A stretch of 64,000 nt of DNA from Allopontixanthobacter confluentis. Its GTDB lineage: Bacteria > Pseudomonadota > Alphaproteobacteria > Sphingomonadales > Sphingomonadaceae. A program made the translations under genes and the position numbers. The stretch lies in NCBI RefSeq assembly GCF_009827615.1, contig NZ_WTYU01000002.1, positions 479,020 to 543,019 of the forward strand, in the 5' to 3' direction. The notes below the pieces were generated by a model that was given only the letters and a program-made list of their open reading frames with translations, was not told the origin of the DNA and made no database searches. Shown piece by piece: positions 34,543-43,885 of this stretch (position 1 is its first letter; each line of letters opens with the position of its first letter).

Positions 34543-34932
34543 TCAATCGGCCATGCCGGTGAGGCGGTATTCTTCAACCACCTGCCCGCCGATCAGATGC
34601 TGCTGGATGATCTTCTCCAGCACATCCTCATTGCATGAATGATACCACACCCGGTCAGGCCAGATGACCGCGATCGGCCCTGCCTCACAAATTTGCAGGC
34701 AATCCGCCTTGGCCCGCTGCACGCCGCCTGTGCCGTCATCCCGCTTGGGGCCCACCAGACCCAGCTGTTTCAGCCGTTTCTTGAGGTAATCCCACGCGGC
34801 CTTGCCTTCCGACCTGCTGCAGCATTTCTGTTTTTCTGACGGACCACACAGGAAAATCTGCCGATCAACGGTTTCCCCGCCAATCTTGGCCAGCGCACGC
34901 CGCGCTTTGGCCAGTGCCCTGTCTTCGTTCAT
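34543..34932 (-). CDS. Thioredoxin-like 2Fe-2S ferredoxin domain protein
   Basis: A 129-residue protein with four cysteines in the pattern of thioredoxin-fold ferredoxins: FLCGPSEKQKCC near residues 29-38 and ADCLQICEAGPIAVIWPD near 79-96. Such proteins carry a 2Fe-2S cluster, in cobalt or hydrogenase systems and elsewhere. The ATG overlaps the S9 peptidase stop by 4 nt, so the two are co-translated. An in-frame start at 34995 lies inside the peptidase and is not likely. Confidence 0.85.
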   Translation of the reverse strand: MNEDRALAKARRALAKIGGETVDRQIFLCGPSEKQKCCSRSEGKAAWDYLKKRLKQLGLVGPKRDDGTGGVQRAKADCLQICEAGPIAVIWPDRVWYHSCNEDVLEKIIQQHLIGGQVVEEYRLTGMAD

Positions 34933-37070
34933 TCTGTATCCTGCTGCGGTTTTGCCAGCCAGCGGTCGAGCCAGCCAAACACCGTCTGATGCCATTGCAG
35001 CGAATTTTTCGGCTTCAGCACCCAGTGGTTTTCATCCGGAAACACCAGCAATTGGGCGGGAATACCCTTGCGCTGAAGCGCGGTGAATGACGCAATGCCC
35101 TGCGTATAGGGAATGCGGAAATCCTTTTCGCCAGTGATGACCAGCATTGGCGTTTGCCAGTTCTGGACATAATTGACCGGGTTCCACCGTTCGAACGCAG
35201 CCGGGTCCTCGAAATAGGCCTTGCCGCCATGTTCCCATTCGATGAACCACAATTCCTCGGTTTCGTAATACATCGCACGCTGGTCAAATACGCCATCGTG
35301 CTGGACCAGACATTTGAACCGGTCAGGCCATTGACCGGCAATCCAGTTCATCATGTATCCGCCATAAGAAGCGCCCATCGCGCAGGCCCGGTCGCCGTCA
35401 ATCTGCGCGTCCAGTGCTAAGGCAGCGGCCAGGCCTTTTTGCAGATCTTCCAGCGGTTTACCGCCCCAGTCATTGGTGATGGCATCGGTAAATGCCTGCC
35501 CGTAACCAGTGCTGCCGTGAAAATCGATGGAAATGACGGCATAGCCCTGGCTGGCCAGAACACGCGGGTTCCACCGGCTCGACCAACTGTCATTGAACGA
35601 GCCTTGCGGCCCGCCATGCACATAGAGAATGGCCGGAATTTGTGCAGCATCCGCGCCCTGTTTCATTTCAGGTTTGGTGATCTGGCCCCACACCGTGTCG
35701 CCATCTGCACCTGTAAAGCTGAACCGGCGGATGACCACAGGCGACAGTTTGCCCATTTCCGCCAATGCCACAGAAGTAACCGGCTGCGCTTGTCCCCAGC
35801 CTTGCGACAAATACATTTCTGACGGTGCGCCGATGGAATTGCGCGTAAACAGCAATCGTTGGCCCGGCAGGGTGGTCACATCGCCGATATGCGCTTCGTT
35901 TCCGGGCATCAGGTCAAGGGTTTCGACCGCGCCGCTGCGGGGGTCGATGCGGAAAGCTGGCGTGTCCAGCGTGTCCTGCGCGGTGGCGACGATCCACCGC
36001 GAATCAGGCGTCCATGCAATGGAATCAAACGAGCGGTCAAAACCTTGCGTCAAGGCGCGGGTCTGGCCGTTTTTCAGGTTGCGCAGCTGGATGATCTTGC
36101 GGTCCGCTTCATATCCCGGCCGCGCCATGGCAACATAGGCCAGCCATTTGCCATCAGGCGATGGTGCAGGCAGCGCATCGAACGCCGTATTGGCCGCAGT
36201 CAGATTACGCGGCGCGCCGCCTGCCGCAGGCGCCCAGTAAATATCCACATTGGTGGACAGTGGCTCCTGCGCATCAGCCACACGGGCAGCAAAATACACG
36301 CCGGAACTGTCCGGCGCCCAGACGACATCTTCGCCCCCGCCAAATGGCTTGGTCGGCGCATCGCCTGTCAGCGCGCCCGTGCCTGCCGGGCCATCGGCGG
36401 CAACGCCGGGTCCTGTGGCCCTGCCATCCAGCAGATCGAAAGTGAACACCCGGCTATGGTTGCCCGGCGTTTCCCAACTGTCCCAGTGGCGGATGAAGCC
36501 GTCCTGCGCATCATACAACCTGCCTGTTCCGGGGCCGGGCAAATGCGAAGCAGGCGCATCACTGCAACCAAATGTGGCGCAATCACGCGGAATATCGCCC
36601 CACACGGCAATCTTGCGGCCATTGGGCGACAGGCTGAACCCAGCCACTTCGGCGTCCAGATCGGTTACTTGGGTTACGGTGATGGCTTGCTGGCCAGTGG
36701 CAGGTGCAGCCGTGCGCCACACCTGACTGGTGTTTTTGCCATCCTTGCCGCTGGCCAGGAAATACACTGCACCGTCAGGCGCGAATTTGGCGTCAGACGC
36801 GCCATCCGGCAGGTTCAGGACGACAGGCGTTGCAAGTTTTGCCGACAGGTTCTGCAAATAATAACGCGTGCTGCGAGCGTACGTTGCGGGATCTGTCTGC
36901 GTGACAGGATAAATGACCCACTGCCCATCGGCGCTGGTGGCTCCTGCCCCCAGCCTCGGCATTGTGACAAGGTCCTGCGCGGACATTGGCGCAGTCGTGT
37001 CAGAGGCGGAAAGCGGTGCGGCCATTGCCAGCGACACAGCGGTGAGTGCAAACCCGGTGTTGATTTTCAT
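34929..37070 (-). CDS. S9 family prolyl oligopeptidase-like peptidase, exported
   Basis: A 713-residue protein with a signal peptide (MKINTGFALTAVSLAMAAPLSA). An N-terminal beta-propeller of about 400 residues (VTDLDAEVAGFSLSPNGRKIAVWGD, DVVWAPDSSGVYFAAR, SIAWTPDSRWIVA repeats) covers a C-terminal alpha/beta hydrolase with the nucleophile serine in CAMGASYGGYMMNWIAG, an Asp in VITGEKDFRIPYTQG and the His in FPDENHWVLKP. It resembles acylaminoacyl peptidases (S9C). It likely digests periplasmic peptides. It shares an operon with the ferredoxin-domain gene downstream. Confidence 0.93.
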   Translation of the reverse strand: MKINTGFALTAVSLAMAAPLSASDTTAPMSAQDLVTMPRLGAGATSADGQWVIYPVTQTDPATYARSTRYYLQNLSAKLATPVVLNLPDGASDAKFAPDGAVYFLASGKDGKNTSQVWRTAAPATGQQAITVTQVTDLDAEVAGFSLSPNGRKIAVWGDIPRDCATFGCSDAPASHLPGPGTGRLYDAQDGFIRHWDSWETPGNHSRVFTFDLLDGRATGPGVAADGPAGTGALTGDAPTKPFGGGEDVVWAPDSSGVYFAARVADAQEPLSTNVDIYWAPAAGGAPRNLTAANTAFDALPAPSPDGKWLAYVAMARPGYEADRKIIQLRNLKNGQTRALTQGFDRSFDSIAWTPDSRWIVATAQDTLDTPAFRIDPRSGAVETLDLMPGNEAHIGDVTTLPGQRLLFTRNSIGAPSEMYLSQGWGQAQPVTSVALAEMGKLSPVVIRRFSFTGADGDTVWGQITKPEMKQGADAAQIPAILYVHGGPQGSFNDSWSSRWNPRVLASQGYAVISIDFHGSTGYGQAFTDAITNDWGGKPLEDLQKGLAAALALDAQIDGDRACAMGASYGGYMMNWIAGQWPDRFKCLVQHDGVFDQRAMYYETEELWFIEWEHGGKAYFEDPAAFERWNPVNYVQNWQTPMLVITGEKDFRIPYTQGIASFTALQRKGIPAQLLVFPDENHWVLKPKNSLQWHQTVFGWLDRWLAKPQQDTE

Positions 37071-37180
37071 GGGCTGAGGATTAGCCGCTCCGCCGGCAGG
37101 TGCAAGCCCCTTGTGTGCCGCGCAGTATCGCCGCCGTCACGCGGCTGCCAAACGGGCGTTTACCCGATCGGCGCCAGCTT

Positions 37181-37741
37181 TCAGCCGCGCTTTCCGGCAA
37201 TCCGGGCGATTTCGGCCTGAACCATTTTTTCCACCATTGATGGCAGGTTGCTGTCCAGCCATTCCGACAGCATCGGGCGCAGCATATCGCGCACCAGACC
37301 TTCCAGCGAAGTTTCCCCTGAACGCACGATTTGCGGCGCAGCGCCCGGCTGCGACAGCATTGCCAGCGCGGCAAAATTTTCACGCATGGAATCGCGCACT
37401 GGCTCAGCAGTCAGCGGGATATCATCATCGTCATGATCATCTTCGAACCGGGAATCGTCAAAGCCATCCGATGCGGGTTCTTCTTCGGCGAAATCGGCCA
37501 TGCCGAGGTCCAGAACTTCGTCTGCCTCATCCGCGTCCGCCGGTTCGACGCTGGTGTCCGAGGTGGCTCCAGCGGTCATTTCGCGTGTCATTTCGCGCGT
37601 CATTTCTGTGGCGAGATGGCGGATTCCATCCGATTCGCGCTGGCGGCGTTCTTCGGCAGCACCGGCGCGGTTGTCGCGGGCGATCACTTTTTTGATCGAT
37701 TCAAGGATTTCTTCAACCGATGCTTCGCTCTGTTGGCGCAT
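37181..37741 (-). CDS. DUF2497/PopZ-like polar-organising protein
   Basis: A 186-residue acidic protein with the PopZ-type layout: an N-terminal helix SVEEILESIKKVIARDN (residues 8-24, the conserved EEIL-SI-IIA motif), a long acidic, low-complexity middle with aspartate runs (EDDHDDDDIPL) and a short EMTREMTREMT repeat near residues 46-56, then the C-terminal helices SLEGLVRDMLRPMLSEWLDSNLPSMVEKMVQAEIARIA. In Caulobacter PopZ forms a polar hub that anchors ParB/parS origins. It lies 37 bp after tolC, the usual context, but the usual valS is missing from its other side. Confidence 0.85.
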   Translation of the reverse strand: MRQQSEASVEEILESIKKVIARDNRAGAAEERRQRESDGIRHLATEMTREMTREMTAGATSDTSVEPADADEADEVLDLGMADFAEEEPASDGFDDSRFEDDHDDDDIPLTAEPVRDSMRENFAALAMLSQPGAAPQIVRSGETSLEGLVRDMLRPMLSEWLDSNLPSMVEKMVQAEIARIAGKRG

Positions 37742-37778
37742 TATGAACTAGCCTTCGAAAAGTCTGGCGTCAGATGGT

Positions 37779-39245
37779 TCAGGTGCCCGACTGCGAGTCA
37801 CCTTGTGCTGGAATTTCAGCGTCCGGAGCAGGAATGTCAACGGTGCGTGTCGATTGTGCGGCAGGATCTGGGTCGCGTGACCAGTCGAACCACTTGCCCG
37901 AAACGCGGTCCGCATTGACTTGCGGGTCATACAACAGCCCTTCATCGGCCAGCCCCAGATCGCGCGCTTCTGCGCGGCCCATGGCGGCCAGCAGGCTGAA
38001 CCCGGCCACATAAGCGTTGCGCCGTGCTGTCACCAGCAACACGCGGGATTGCAGCAATTCCTGCTCGGCATTGAGAATGTCGAGAATGGTGCGATTGCCG
38101 ACCGAATTTTCCGCCCGGACGCCTTCCAGCGACAGTTCGGCAGCCGACACGCCCGCCTGCGACGAGACGATGATGGCATTGGCAGCCTGCCAGCTGGCAT
38201 AGGCCGCACGGACCTGGGCGATCACTTCGCGTTCTGCCGCAATCACCTGTTCCAGCGCTGCTGCGGAACGGGCCTGCGCCTGACGCTGAAGGGCGGCAGG
38301 GCGCCCGCCCTGAAACAAGGGCACACTCACTTGTACACCAGCCTGCGCCGATGTGGAGGTTTGCGGCAGATTGCCGGAGATATTGCCGCCCAGAGTGCCC
38401 AGAAAATTGGAATAATCGCTGCCCGCAAACAGCGACACACGCGGCAGGCGGCCCGCGCCGGCCACGCTGATATCATATGCGCTGGCTTCGGCGCGTTCGC
38501 GGGCGGCAATCAGGTCAGGGTTGTTTTCCAGCGCCGTATACAGCGCGGCGTCCGCGCTCTCGGGCAGACCCGGCAGGGGTGGTGGGGGCTGCAGGTCAAC
38601 CGGCATCTGGCCAACCAGCTGAATGTAATTTTCGCGCGCGGATATGAGATTGGACTGCGCTGTCTGCAAATCGCTTTGTGCCACGGCCAGCCGCGATTGC
38701 GACTGGGCAATGTCCGTGCGGGTCAGGTCGCCAATTTCAAACCGGTCACTGGTGGCCTGCAGATTGACCGACAGGACATCGACCTGATTGCCAGACAGGC
38801 CGACAATGGCCTGATTGCGCAGCACATCCATATAGGCCGCGACAACCTGAGTGAAAATCGCCGATTCGGTCCCGCGCAGGTCAGCCTGCCCTGCTTTCAC
38901 CCTTGTTTCAGCCGACCGGATTGCATTCTTGACCGCGCCGCCTGAATAAATTGGCACGCCCAGGTCCAGGCCTGCACCAATAGAGCGTTCGGGCGCGGTG
39001 AAACTGGTGGAGGACTGCTTGATGAATTCCACATATTGGCCCGAAGCAGACGCGTTGGGCCTGCCTGCGGCCTTTTCAACCGCCACAGTCTCGTCAGTGG
39101 CGCGCTGGTTGGCGCGGGCAGACTGCAGGGTGGGGTTGGTGACATAAGTTGCCGCCAGCGCCTCGCGCAGGGTGTCGGCATTGGCTGGCACTGCAAGGGA
39201 TGCCGCGCTGGCGAGTAGCGCCATTTTTACCAGCCTGCGATACAT
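37779..39245 (-). CDS. tolC: TolC family outer-membrane channel
   Basis: A 488-residue outer-membrane efflux/secretion channel with a signal peptide (MYRRLVKMALLASAASLAVPANA). Two tandem OEP repeats each give long helices: LQSARANQRATDETVAVEKAAGRPN near the start, LRNQAIVGLSGNQVDVLSVN and then ISVAGAGRLPRVSLFAGSDYSN, AAYASWQAANAIIVSSQAGVSA, and NSVGNRTILDILNAEQELLQSRVLLVTARRNAYVAGFSLL. It is the channel partner of RND, ABC or type I systems; none of those is nearby. The C-terminal tail is unusually rich in Asp and Pro. Confidence 0.93.
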   Translation of the reverse strand: MYRRLVKMALLASAASLAVPANADTLREALAATYVTNPTLQSARANQRATDETVAVEKAAGRPNASASGQYVEFIKQSSTSFTAPERSIGAGLDLGVPIYSGGAVKNAIRSAETRVKAGQADLRGTESAIFTQVVAAYMDVLRNQAIVGLSGNQVDVLSVNLQATSDRFEIGDLTRTDIAQSQSRLAVAQSDLQTAQSNLISARENYIQLVGQMPVDLQPPPPLPGLPESADAALYTALENNPDLIAARERAEASAYDISVAGAGRLPRVSLFAGSDYSNFLGTLGGNISGNLPQTSTSAQAGVQVSVPLFQGGRPAALQRQAQARSAAALEQVIAAEREVIAQVRAAYASWQAANAIIVSSQAGVSAAELSLEGVRAENSVGNRTILDILNAEQELLQSRVLLVTARRNAYVAGFSLLAAMGRAEARDLGLADEGLLYDPQVNADRVSGKWFDWSRDPDPAAQSTRTVDIPAPDAEIPAQGDSQSGT

Positions 39246-39247
39246 GG

Positions 39248-39925
39248 TCAGAAGCTCCAGCCTGTCGTCTTGTCGAATTCGGATAGGCGCGGGATGCCCA
39301 TTTCTGCCAATGCCAGCAGCCCGATGCCGCTGGTTGATTTGCGGCCCACTGCAAGTTTGGTCACACCATTTGTCACCAGCCCCGTCAGGATGCGGGCGCC
39401 ATCGTCCATCCGTTGTGCCAATGTATCGGGCAGTTCTTCCACTGCGCCGTCCACCAGCACCAGCGAATAGCGTGCTGGTGACGCAGTTTCCGCAGCGGCA
39501 TCTTCAGGGGTTATGACATCGAGCGAGCCGACCAGCGGGCGCAGCAATTCAGGCAGGTAACCACTGCCGCTGTCCACCACCAGCGCCGTGTCGGACAGGC
39601 CGGGCTGCGCTTCTGCCAGTATCATCCCGTAAAACAGCGGCGCCGCAAGGCGGCGGCCGTTGGCAAGCGGGATGGACCGGTCAATATAGGCTGTATCGCG
39701 CGCAGCTTCAGGGACGAAATCCTCCCGCGCCACAGCGGACATGCGCGCCAGCACAAAGGGTTCATTCACGCCGCTGGTGCGCAGCTGGCTGTCAATCATC
39801 GCGCGGCGCGCCGTGTGCGCCTTTGTCGGTTGCGCCAACTGGCCCGATTGCGCCGGATGTGCTGATTGGTTCAGGGACGAATGCTGCGAAAATGTGTCTG
39901 CGGTGGTGGTGTCGGTCATGGTCAT
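39248..39925 (-). CDS. Protein-L-isoaspartate O-methyltransferase-like protein
   Basis: A 225-residue protein of the PIMT family: AMIDSQLRTSGVNEPFVLARMSAVAREDFVPEAARDTAYIDRSIPL at about residues 42-87 is the family start, and VVDSGSGYLPELLRPLV near 118 is a degenerate SAM loop (the usual EIGTGSGYQ is altered), so catalysis may be weak. It ends 2 bp before tolC, an arrangement common in alphaproteobacteria (PIMT, tolC, DUF2497). The first 40 residues are polar and may not be translated; an in-frame start also lies at 39919. Confidence 0.8.
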   Translation of the reverse strand: MTMTDTTTADTFSQHSSLNQSAHPAQSGQLAQPTKAHTARRAMIDSQLRTSGVNEPFVLARMSAVAREDFVPEAARDTAYIDRSIPLANGRRLAAPLFYGMILAEAQPGLSDTALVVDSGSGYLPELLRPLVGSLDVITPEDAAAETASPARYSLVLVDGAVEELPDTLAQRMDDGARILTGLVTNGVTKLAVGRKSTSGIGLLALAEMGIPRLSEFDKTTGWSF

Positions 39926-39934
39926 CTCTGGCTA

Positions 39935-39961
39935 CTGTATCACACCAACAATACAGTTGGT
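39935..39961. promoter_or_regulatory. Overlapping inverted repeats in the PIMT-fumarase divergent gap
   Basis: CTGTAT/ATACAG (39935-39940 and 39951-39956) and ACCAAC/GTTGGT (39944-39949 and 39956-39961) interlock just upstream of the PIMT start. They look like an operator pair or two alternative stems in the 145-bp divergent promoter gap. Confidence 0.35.
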
Positions 39962-40070
39962 CAATCCGCTTGGGCTTTACGGTGTAGGGCCGCTTACGCC
40001 AAGTGCTTTGACGCTAGGGGCCGCCTGCGCCTATGGACCGCTTCATTCGACCGGAAGGAGTATGCGTTCG

Positions 40071-41627
40071 ATGAGTGACTTGGCGAAGGGCGACACGGCA
40101 ATGGCCGAAATGGTGACGATCCGCGAGGAAGACCTGATCGAAAGCGTGGCCGACGCGCTGCAATATATCTCCTATTACCACCCGATGGATTATATCCGCG
40201 CATTGGGCGTTGCCTATGACGCAGAGCAGGGGCCTGCCGCGAAAGACGCCATCGCGCAAATCCTGACCAACAGCCGCATGTGCGCTGAAGGCCACCGGCC
40301 CATCTGCCAGGACACCGGCATCGTCAATGTGTTCGTCAAATGGGGGCAGGACTGCCGCCTTGGCTCATCGCGCAGCCTGCAGGATGTGGTCGATGACGGG
40401 GTCCGCAAGGCCTACACCAATCCGGAAAACAAGCTGCGCGCATCCATTCTGGCAGACCCGGCCTTCACCCGCCGGAACACGCGCGACAATACGCCCTGTG
40501 TCCTGTCGGTTGAAATGGTGCCGGGCAATACGGTTTCCATCGATGTGGCGGCCAAGGGCGGCGGCAGCGAGAACAAGTCGAAGTTCAAGATGATGAACCC
40601 GTCCGACAATATCCTCGACTGGGTGGTGGAAATGCTGCCCTTGATGGGCGCTGGCTGGTGCCCGCCCGGCATGCTGGGCATTGGCATTGGCGGCACTGCC
40701 GAACATTGCATGAAACTGGCCAAGCAAAGCCTGATGGACCCGATTGACATGGCGCAGCTGAAGCAGCGCGGCGCACAGACCGATATCGAGCAGCTGCGGA
40801 TCGACATTTTCGACGCCGTTAATGCGCTGGGCATCGGCGCGCAGGGGCTGGGCGGCCTGTCCACCGTGCTGGACGTGAAAATCTACGATGCACCGTGCCA
40901 TGCCGCGGGCAAGCCTGTGGCGATGATTCCCAATTGCGCGGCCACCCGCCATGCCCATTTCACGCTGGATGGTTCCGGCCCCACATTCCTCGAAACGCCC
41001 AAGTTGGATGAATGGCCTGACGTGGACTGGCAACCCGATGTCGAAGCAAAACGGGTCAATCTGGATAGCATCACCCCTGACGAAGTGCGGAGCTGGAAAA
41101 ATGGTGACCGTCTGCTGCTCAGCGGCAAGATGCTGACCGGGCGAGATGCGGCGCACAAGCGCATTGCCGACATGATGGCCAGGGGCGAGGAACTGCCGGT
41201 CAGTTTCGAAGGCCGCGCGATCTATTATGTCGGTCCGGTTGATCCGATCATGGGTGAAGCAGTGGGTCCGGCCGGCCCGACCACGGCCACGCGGATGGAC
41301 AAATTCACCAAGATGATGCTGGACCTTGGCCTGCTGCTGATGATTGGCAAGGCTGAACGCGGGCAGGGCGCGGTTCGGGCGATTGCCCAGAACAAGGTTG
41401 CCTATCTCATGGCCACAGGCGGCGCAGCCTATCTGGTCAGCCGCGCAATCAAGGAAGCCAAGGTGGTCGCATTTGAAGACCTTGGCATGGAAGCAATTTA
41501 CGAATTCACCGTCGACAATATGCCGGTGACTGTCGCGGTGGATAGCGAAGGCAACAATGTCCACACGCTGGCGCCGGCGTTCTGGAAAGACAAGATCGCC
41601 CGCGAACATTTGCTGCCGGGCACCTGA
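40071..41627 (+). CDS. fumA: Fumarate hydratase class I
   Basis: Fe-S-dependent enzyme converting fumarate to L-malate in the citric acid cycle. The 518-residue protein has both class I domains fused: alpha part with CQDTGIVNVFVKWGQD (first cluster Cys), TRRNTRDNTPC, PIGTGGTAEHC-type region, and beta part with GDRLLLSGKMLTGRDAAHKR, VGPVDPIMGEAVGPAGPTTATRM and KAERGQGAVRAI. GAAGGAG at 40054-40060 lies 10 nt before the ATG at 40071 and 1 nt before an alternative ATG at 40062, so 40071 is chosen. The open frame before it is not part of the protein. The oxygen-labile 4Fe-4S form is inferred from the cysteines. Confidence 0.94.
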   Translation: MSDLAKGDTAMAEMVTIREEDLIESVADALQYISYYHPMDYIRALGVAYDAEQGPAAKDAIAQILTNSRMCAEGHRPICQDTGIVNVFVKWGQDCRLGSSRSLQDVVDDGVRKAYTNPENKLRASILADPAFTRRNTRDNTPCVLSVEMVPGNTVSIDVAAKGGGSENKSKFKMMNPSDNILDWVVEMLPLMGAGWCPPGMLGIGIGGTAEHCMKLAKQSLMDPIDMAQLKQRGAQTDIEQLRIDIFDAVNALGIGAQGLGGLSTVLDVKIYDAPCHAAGKPVAMIPNCAATRHAHFTLDGSGPTFLETPKLDEWPDVDWQPDVEAKRVNLDSITPDEVRSWKNGDRLLLSGKMLTGRDAAHKRIADMMARGEELPVSFEGRAIYYVGPVDPIMGEAVGPAGPTTATRMDKFTKMMLDLGLLLMIGKAERGQGAVRAIAQNKVAYLMATGGAAYLVSRAIKEAKVVAFEDLGMEAIYEFTVDNMPVTVAVDSEGNNVHTLAPAFWKDKIAREHLLPGT

Positions 41628-41775
41628 CGCCGCGACGCAAAGCTGGGCATTACATAGGGGTGGGGCGCGCATTTTCGGCGTGTCCCGCCCTTTTTGCTGC
41701 TCGACGAAAGGCGCTGCCTGTTCGACCGGAGCGCTGGCGCTGCGCCGCTGTTGTGGCGTAGAACCAGACATCATT

Positions 41776-43026
41776 ATGACAGAGCCCGACATCACCACTA
41801 TCCCTGCACGCTTGCCATTTCGCGTTGTCCTCGCGTCGATGGTCGGGCTGTGGCTGTGCTATTTCCTGCTTACCACTTTGCGCGGCAGCATCGTCGGCCT
41901 GGAAATGCAGGATGAATTGCTGTGGCGGCGCGGCCTGGTCAGTCTTGCCGGCGTGGTCGTCACTTTTGTCATGTGGCTGGTGCTGCGCCTGTTTGACGAA
42001 CGTCAGCTGTGGGCCAAGATCGTCGCCGCATTGCTCGTCGCATTACCGGCTGCGGTCCTCATCGCGCAGGCAAACCAGATGGTATTTGCCGATATTGAAG
42101 CCAAAGTGATTGAAAAGATCGGTGCCCGTCAGGGGGTGAAGATCAGGCGGGATGAAGCCGGCAATGTGCTGGTCGATGTGCCGGGCCTGCCGGGCGAATT
42201 GGACGATCCGCAAAACCCGCCAGAGCGGAATATCCAGTCAGACAAGTCCACGGTGGCCGCCACCGTGACGCTGGCGCGCGCGCCAACCGGCCTCGACAGG
42301 TGGCGCCAGTTGACCGATATTGCGCTGGGCCGCTATTTCCTGCTGCTGGCATGGGCATCGCTTTACCTGGCGCTGCTGGCAGGCGCGCAGGCCCGCGCTG
42401 CTGAACGGCGCGAAGGCGAATTTCGCCGCGCAGCCAAGGCATCGGAACTTCGTTCGCTGCGCTATCAGGTCAATCCGCATTTCCTGTTCAACGCCCTGAA
42501 TTCGCTGTCCGCACTGGTCCTCACCGGCAAGGTGGATCGCGCCGAAACGATGATCCAGACCATTTCCAATTTCTACCGCCACAGCCTGGCCGATGATCCA
42601 ACCTCGGATGTATGTCTGGCGGATGAATTTGCACTGCAGCGTCATTACCTTGATATTGAAGCGGTCCGTTTTCCTGATCGGCTGCGGCCGGTGTTCGACC
42701 TGCCGGACAATCTGGCAGAAGCGCGCATTCCCGGCATGATCATGCAGCCGCTGGTCGAAAATTCGGTGAAATATGCTATCGGCCCGTCGAAGGTTCCGGT
42801 GACCGTTACGCTGGCTGCGCGTGAGGAATATGGCCGGCTGGTGGTTTCTGTCAGCGACAATGGGCCGGGCGCTAATGCGGAAAGCAAGCATGGTTTCGGC
42901 ATTGGCCTTGCCAATGTGCGGGACCGGCTGAAAGCGCGCTTCGGCAAGGATGCGACGATTGTTTCAGGGTCAACAGCGGCAGGATATCTGACTGAATTGA
43001 GGATACCGATGGTGAAGCATGGCTGA
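41776..43026 (+). CDS. LytS/YehU-type sensor histidine kinase
   Basis: A 416-residue membrane kinase. Four hydrophobic segments lie in the N-terminal half (about 15-35, 55-75, 80-100, 185-210), with a periplasmic or loop region of about 80 residues between the third and fourth. The catalytic part carries the His_kinase H-box LRYQVNPHFLFNALNSLSALV (phospho-acceptor His) and the ATP-binding SDNGPGANAESKHGFGIGLANVRDRL at the end. It overlaps the LytTR response-regulator gene by 8 nt, so the pair is a two-component system. The signal is unknown. Confidence 0.9.
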   Translation: MTEPDITTIPARLPFRVVLASMVGLWLCYFLLTTLRGSIVGLEMQDELLWRRGLVSLAGVVVTFVMWLVLRLFDERQLWAKIVAALLVALPAAVLIAQANQMVFADIEAKVIEKIGARQGVKIRRDEAGNVLVDVPGLPGELDDPQNPPERNIQSDKSTVAATVTLARAPTGLDRWRQLTDIALGRYFLLLAWASLYLALLAGAQARAAERREGEFRRAAKASELRSLRYQVNPHFLFNALNSLSALVLTGKVDRAETMIQTISNFYRHSLADDPTSDVCLADEFALQRHYLDIEAVRFPDRLRPVFDLPDNLAEARIPGMIMQPLVENSVKYAIGPSKVPVTVTLAAREEYGRLVVSVSDNGPGANAESKHGFGIGLANVRDRLKARFGKDATIVSGSTAAGYLTELRIPMVKHG

Positions 43027-43759
43027 AGACACAAGCGACCAACCGCTGCGCACGCTGATCGTTGATGATGAACCGCTGGCAGTGGAACGGATGCAGGTTA
43101 TCTGCGCGAAACTGAAGGATCTGGCTGTTGTTGGCACCGCCAGCGACGGTGCCTGCGCGCTGCGACTGGTGGAAGCACTGAAGCCCGATCTGGTGCTGCT
43201 GGATATGACCATGCCCGAAATGGACGGGCTGGCCGTGGCACGCAAACTGGCGCGGCTGGAACAGCGTCCGGCGGTCATTTTCGTCACTGCGCATGATCAT
43301 TTTGCGGTCGAGGCGTTTGATCTGGACGCGGTTGATTATGTGCTGAAACCGGTCGCGCCCGACCGGCTGGGCCGGGCCATTGAACGGGCCATGGCGCGGC
43401 GCGGTGAAGCGGTGGCTGCCGCCAGCGAATGGCTGACCGAATTATGGGTGCCGCACCGGTCGGAATTGCTGCGAATAGAGATTGCACAGGTTTCGCGTAT
43501 CGATGCCGAACGTGATTATGTGCGGCTGCATGTGGCAGATCGCAATTATCTGCTGCTGCAAACCATCGCCGGGCTGGAAAAACGGCTCGATCCTGCGGAA
43601 TTCATTCGCATCCACCGCTCCACTATCCTGCGGCGCGAACATATTCATGGCCTGCGCCATGATGGGCTGGGTGTGTGGTCGGTCGAACTGGATGATGGCG
43701 AGGCGCTGCGTATCGGCAGGACCTATCTGCCCAAGGTCAAGGCCATGGCCGGGCGTTGA
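43019..43759 (+). CDS. LytTR-family response regulator
   Basis: A 246-residue regulator: an N-terminal receiver with the acidic pocket DDE (residues 16-18), phospho-acceptor Asp62 (VLLDMTMPEMDG) and the switch AVDYVLKPV, then a C-terminal LytTR DNA-binding domain (RIDAERDYVRLHVADRNYLLLQTIAGLEKRLDPAEFIRIHRSTILRREHIHGL). It is the partner of the kinase upstream. The target promoter is not identifiable; AlgR- or LytR-type imperfect repeats would be needed. A strong terminator follows. Confidence 0.93.
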   Translation: MAEDTSDQPLRTLIVDDEPLAVERMQVICAKLKDLAVVGTASDGACALRLVEALKPDLVLLDMTMPEMDGLAVARKLARLEQRPAVIFVTAHDHFAVEAFDLDAVDYVLKPVAPDRLGRAIERAMARRGEAVAAASEWLTELWVPHRSELLRIEIAQVSRIDAERDYVRLHVADRNYLLLQTIAGLEKRLDPAEFIRIHRSTILRREHIHGLRHDGLGVWSVELDDGEALRIGRTYLPKVKAMAGR

Positions 43760-43815
43760 TCGTCCCGAAGAATTCGGGACCAGTGTAACCACAGGTGACA
43801 TAACCGGAAATAAGA

Positions 43816-43842
43816 AGGCCGCCTGACGGGCGGCTTTTTTTG
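43816..43842 (+). terminator. Rho-independent terminator of the two-component operon
   Basis: GCCGCC (43818-43823) pairs with GGCGGC (43829-43834), followed by seven T. It lies 58 bp after the response-regulator stop. Confidence 0.9.
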
Positions 43843-43885
43843 GTGTTTCACACCGTATCCCTTGGAAGCGAACGGTAGCAGGGGT

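Noticed and set aside
35859-37220. 453-codon frame opposite the S9 peptidase
   Set aside because: Arginine- and cysteine-rich shadow of a clearly identified peptidase.
40365-41798. 477-codon frame opposite fumarase
   Set aside because: Antisense shadow; fumarase motifs on the plus strand are complete.
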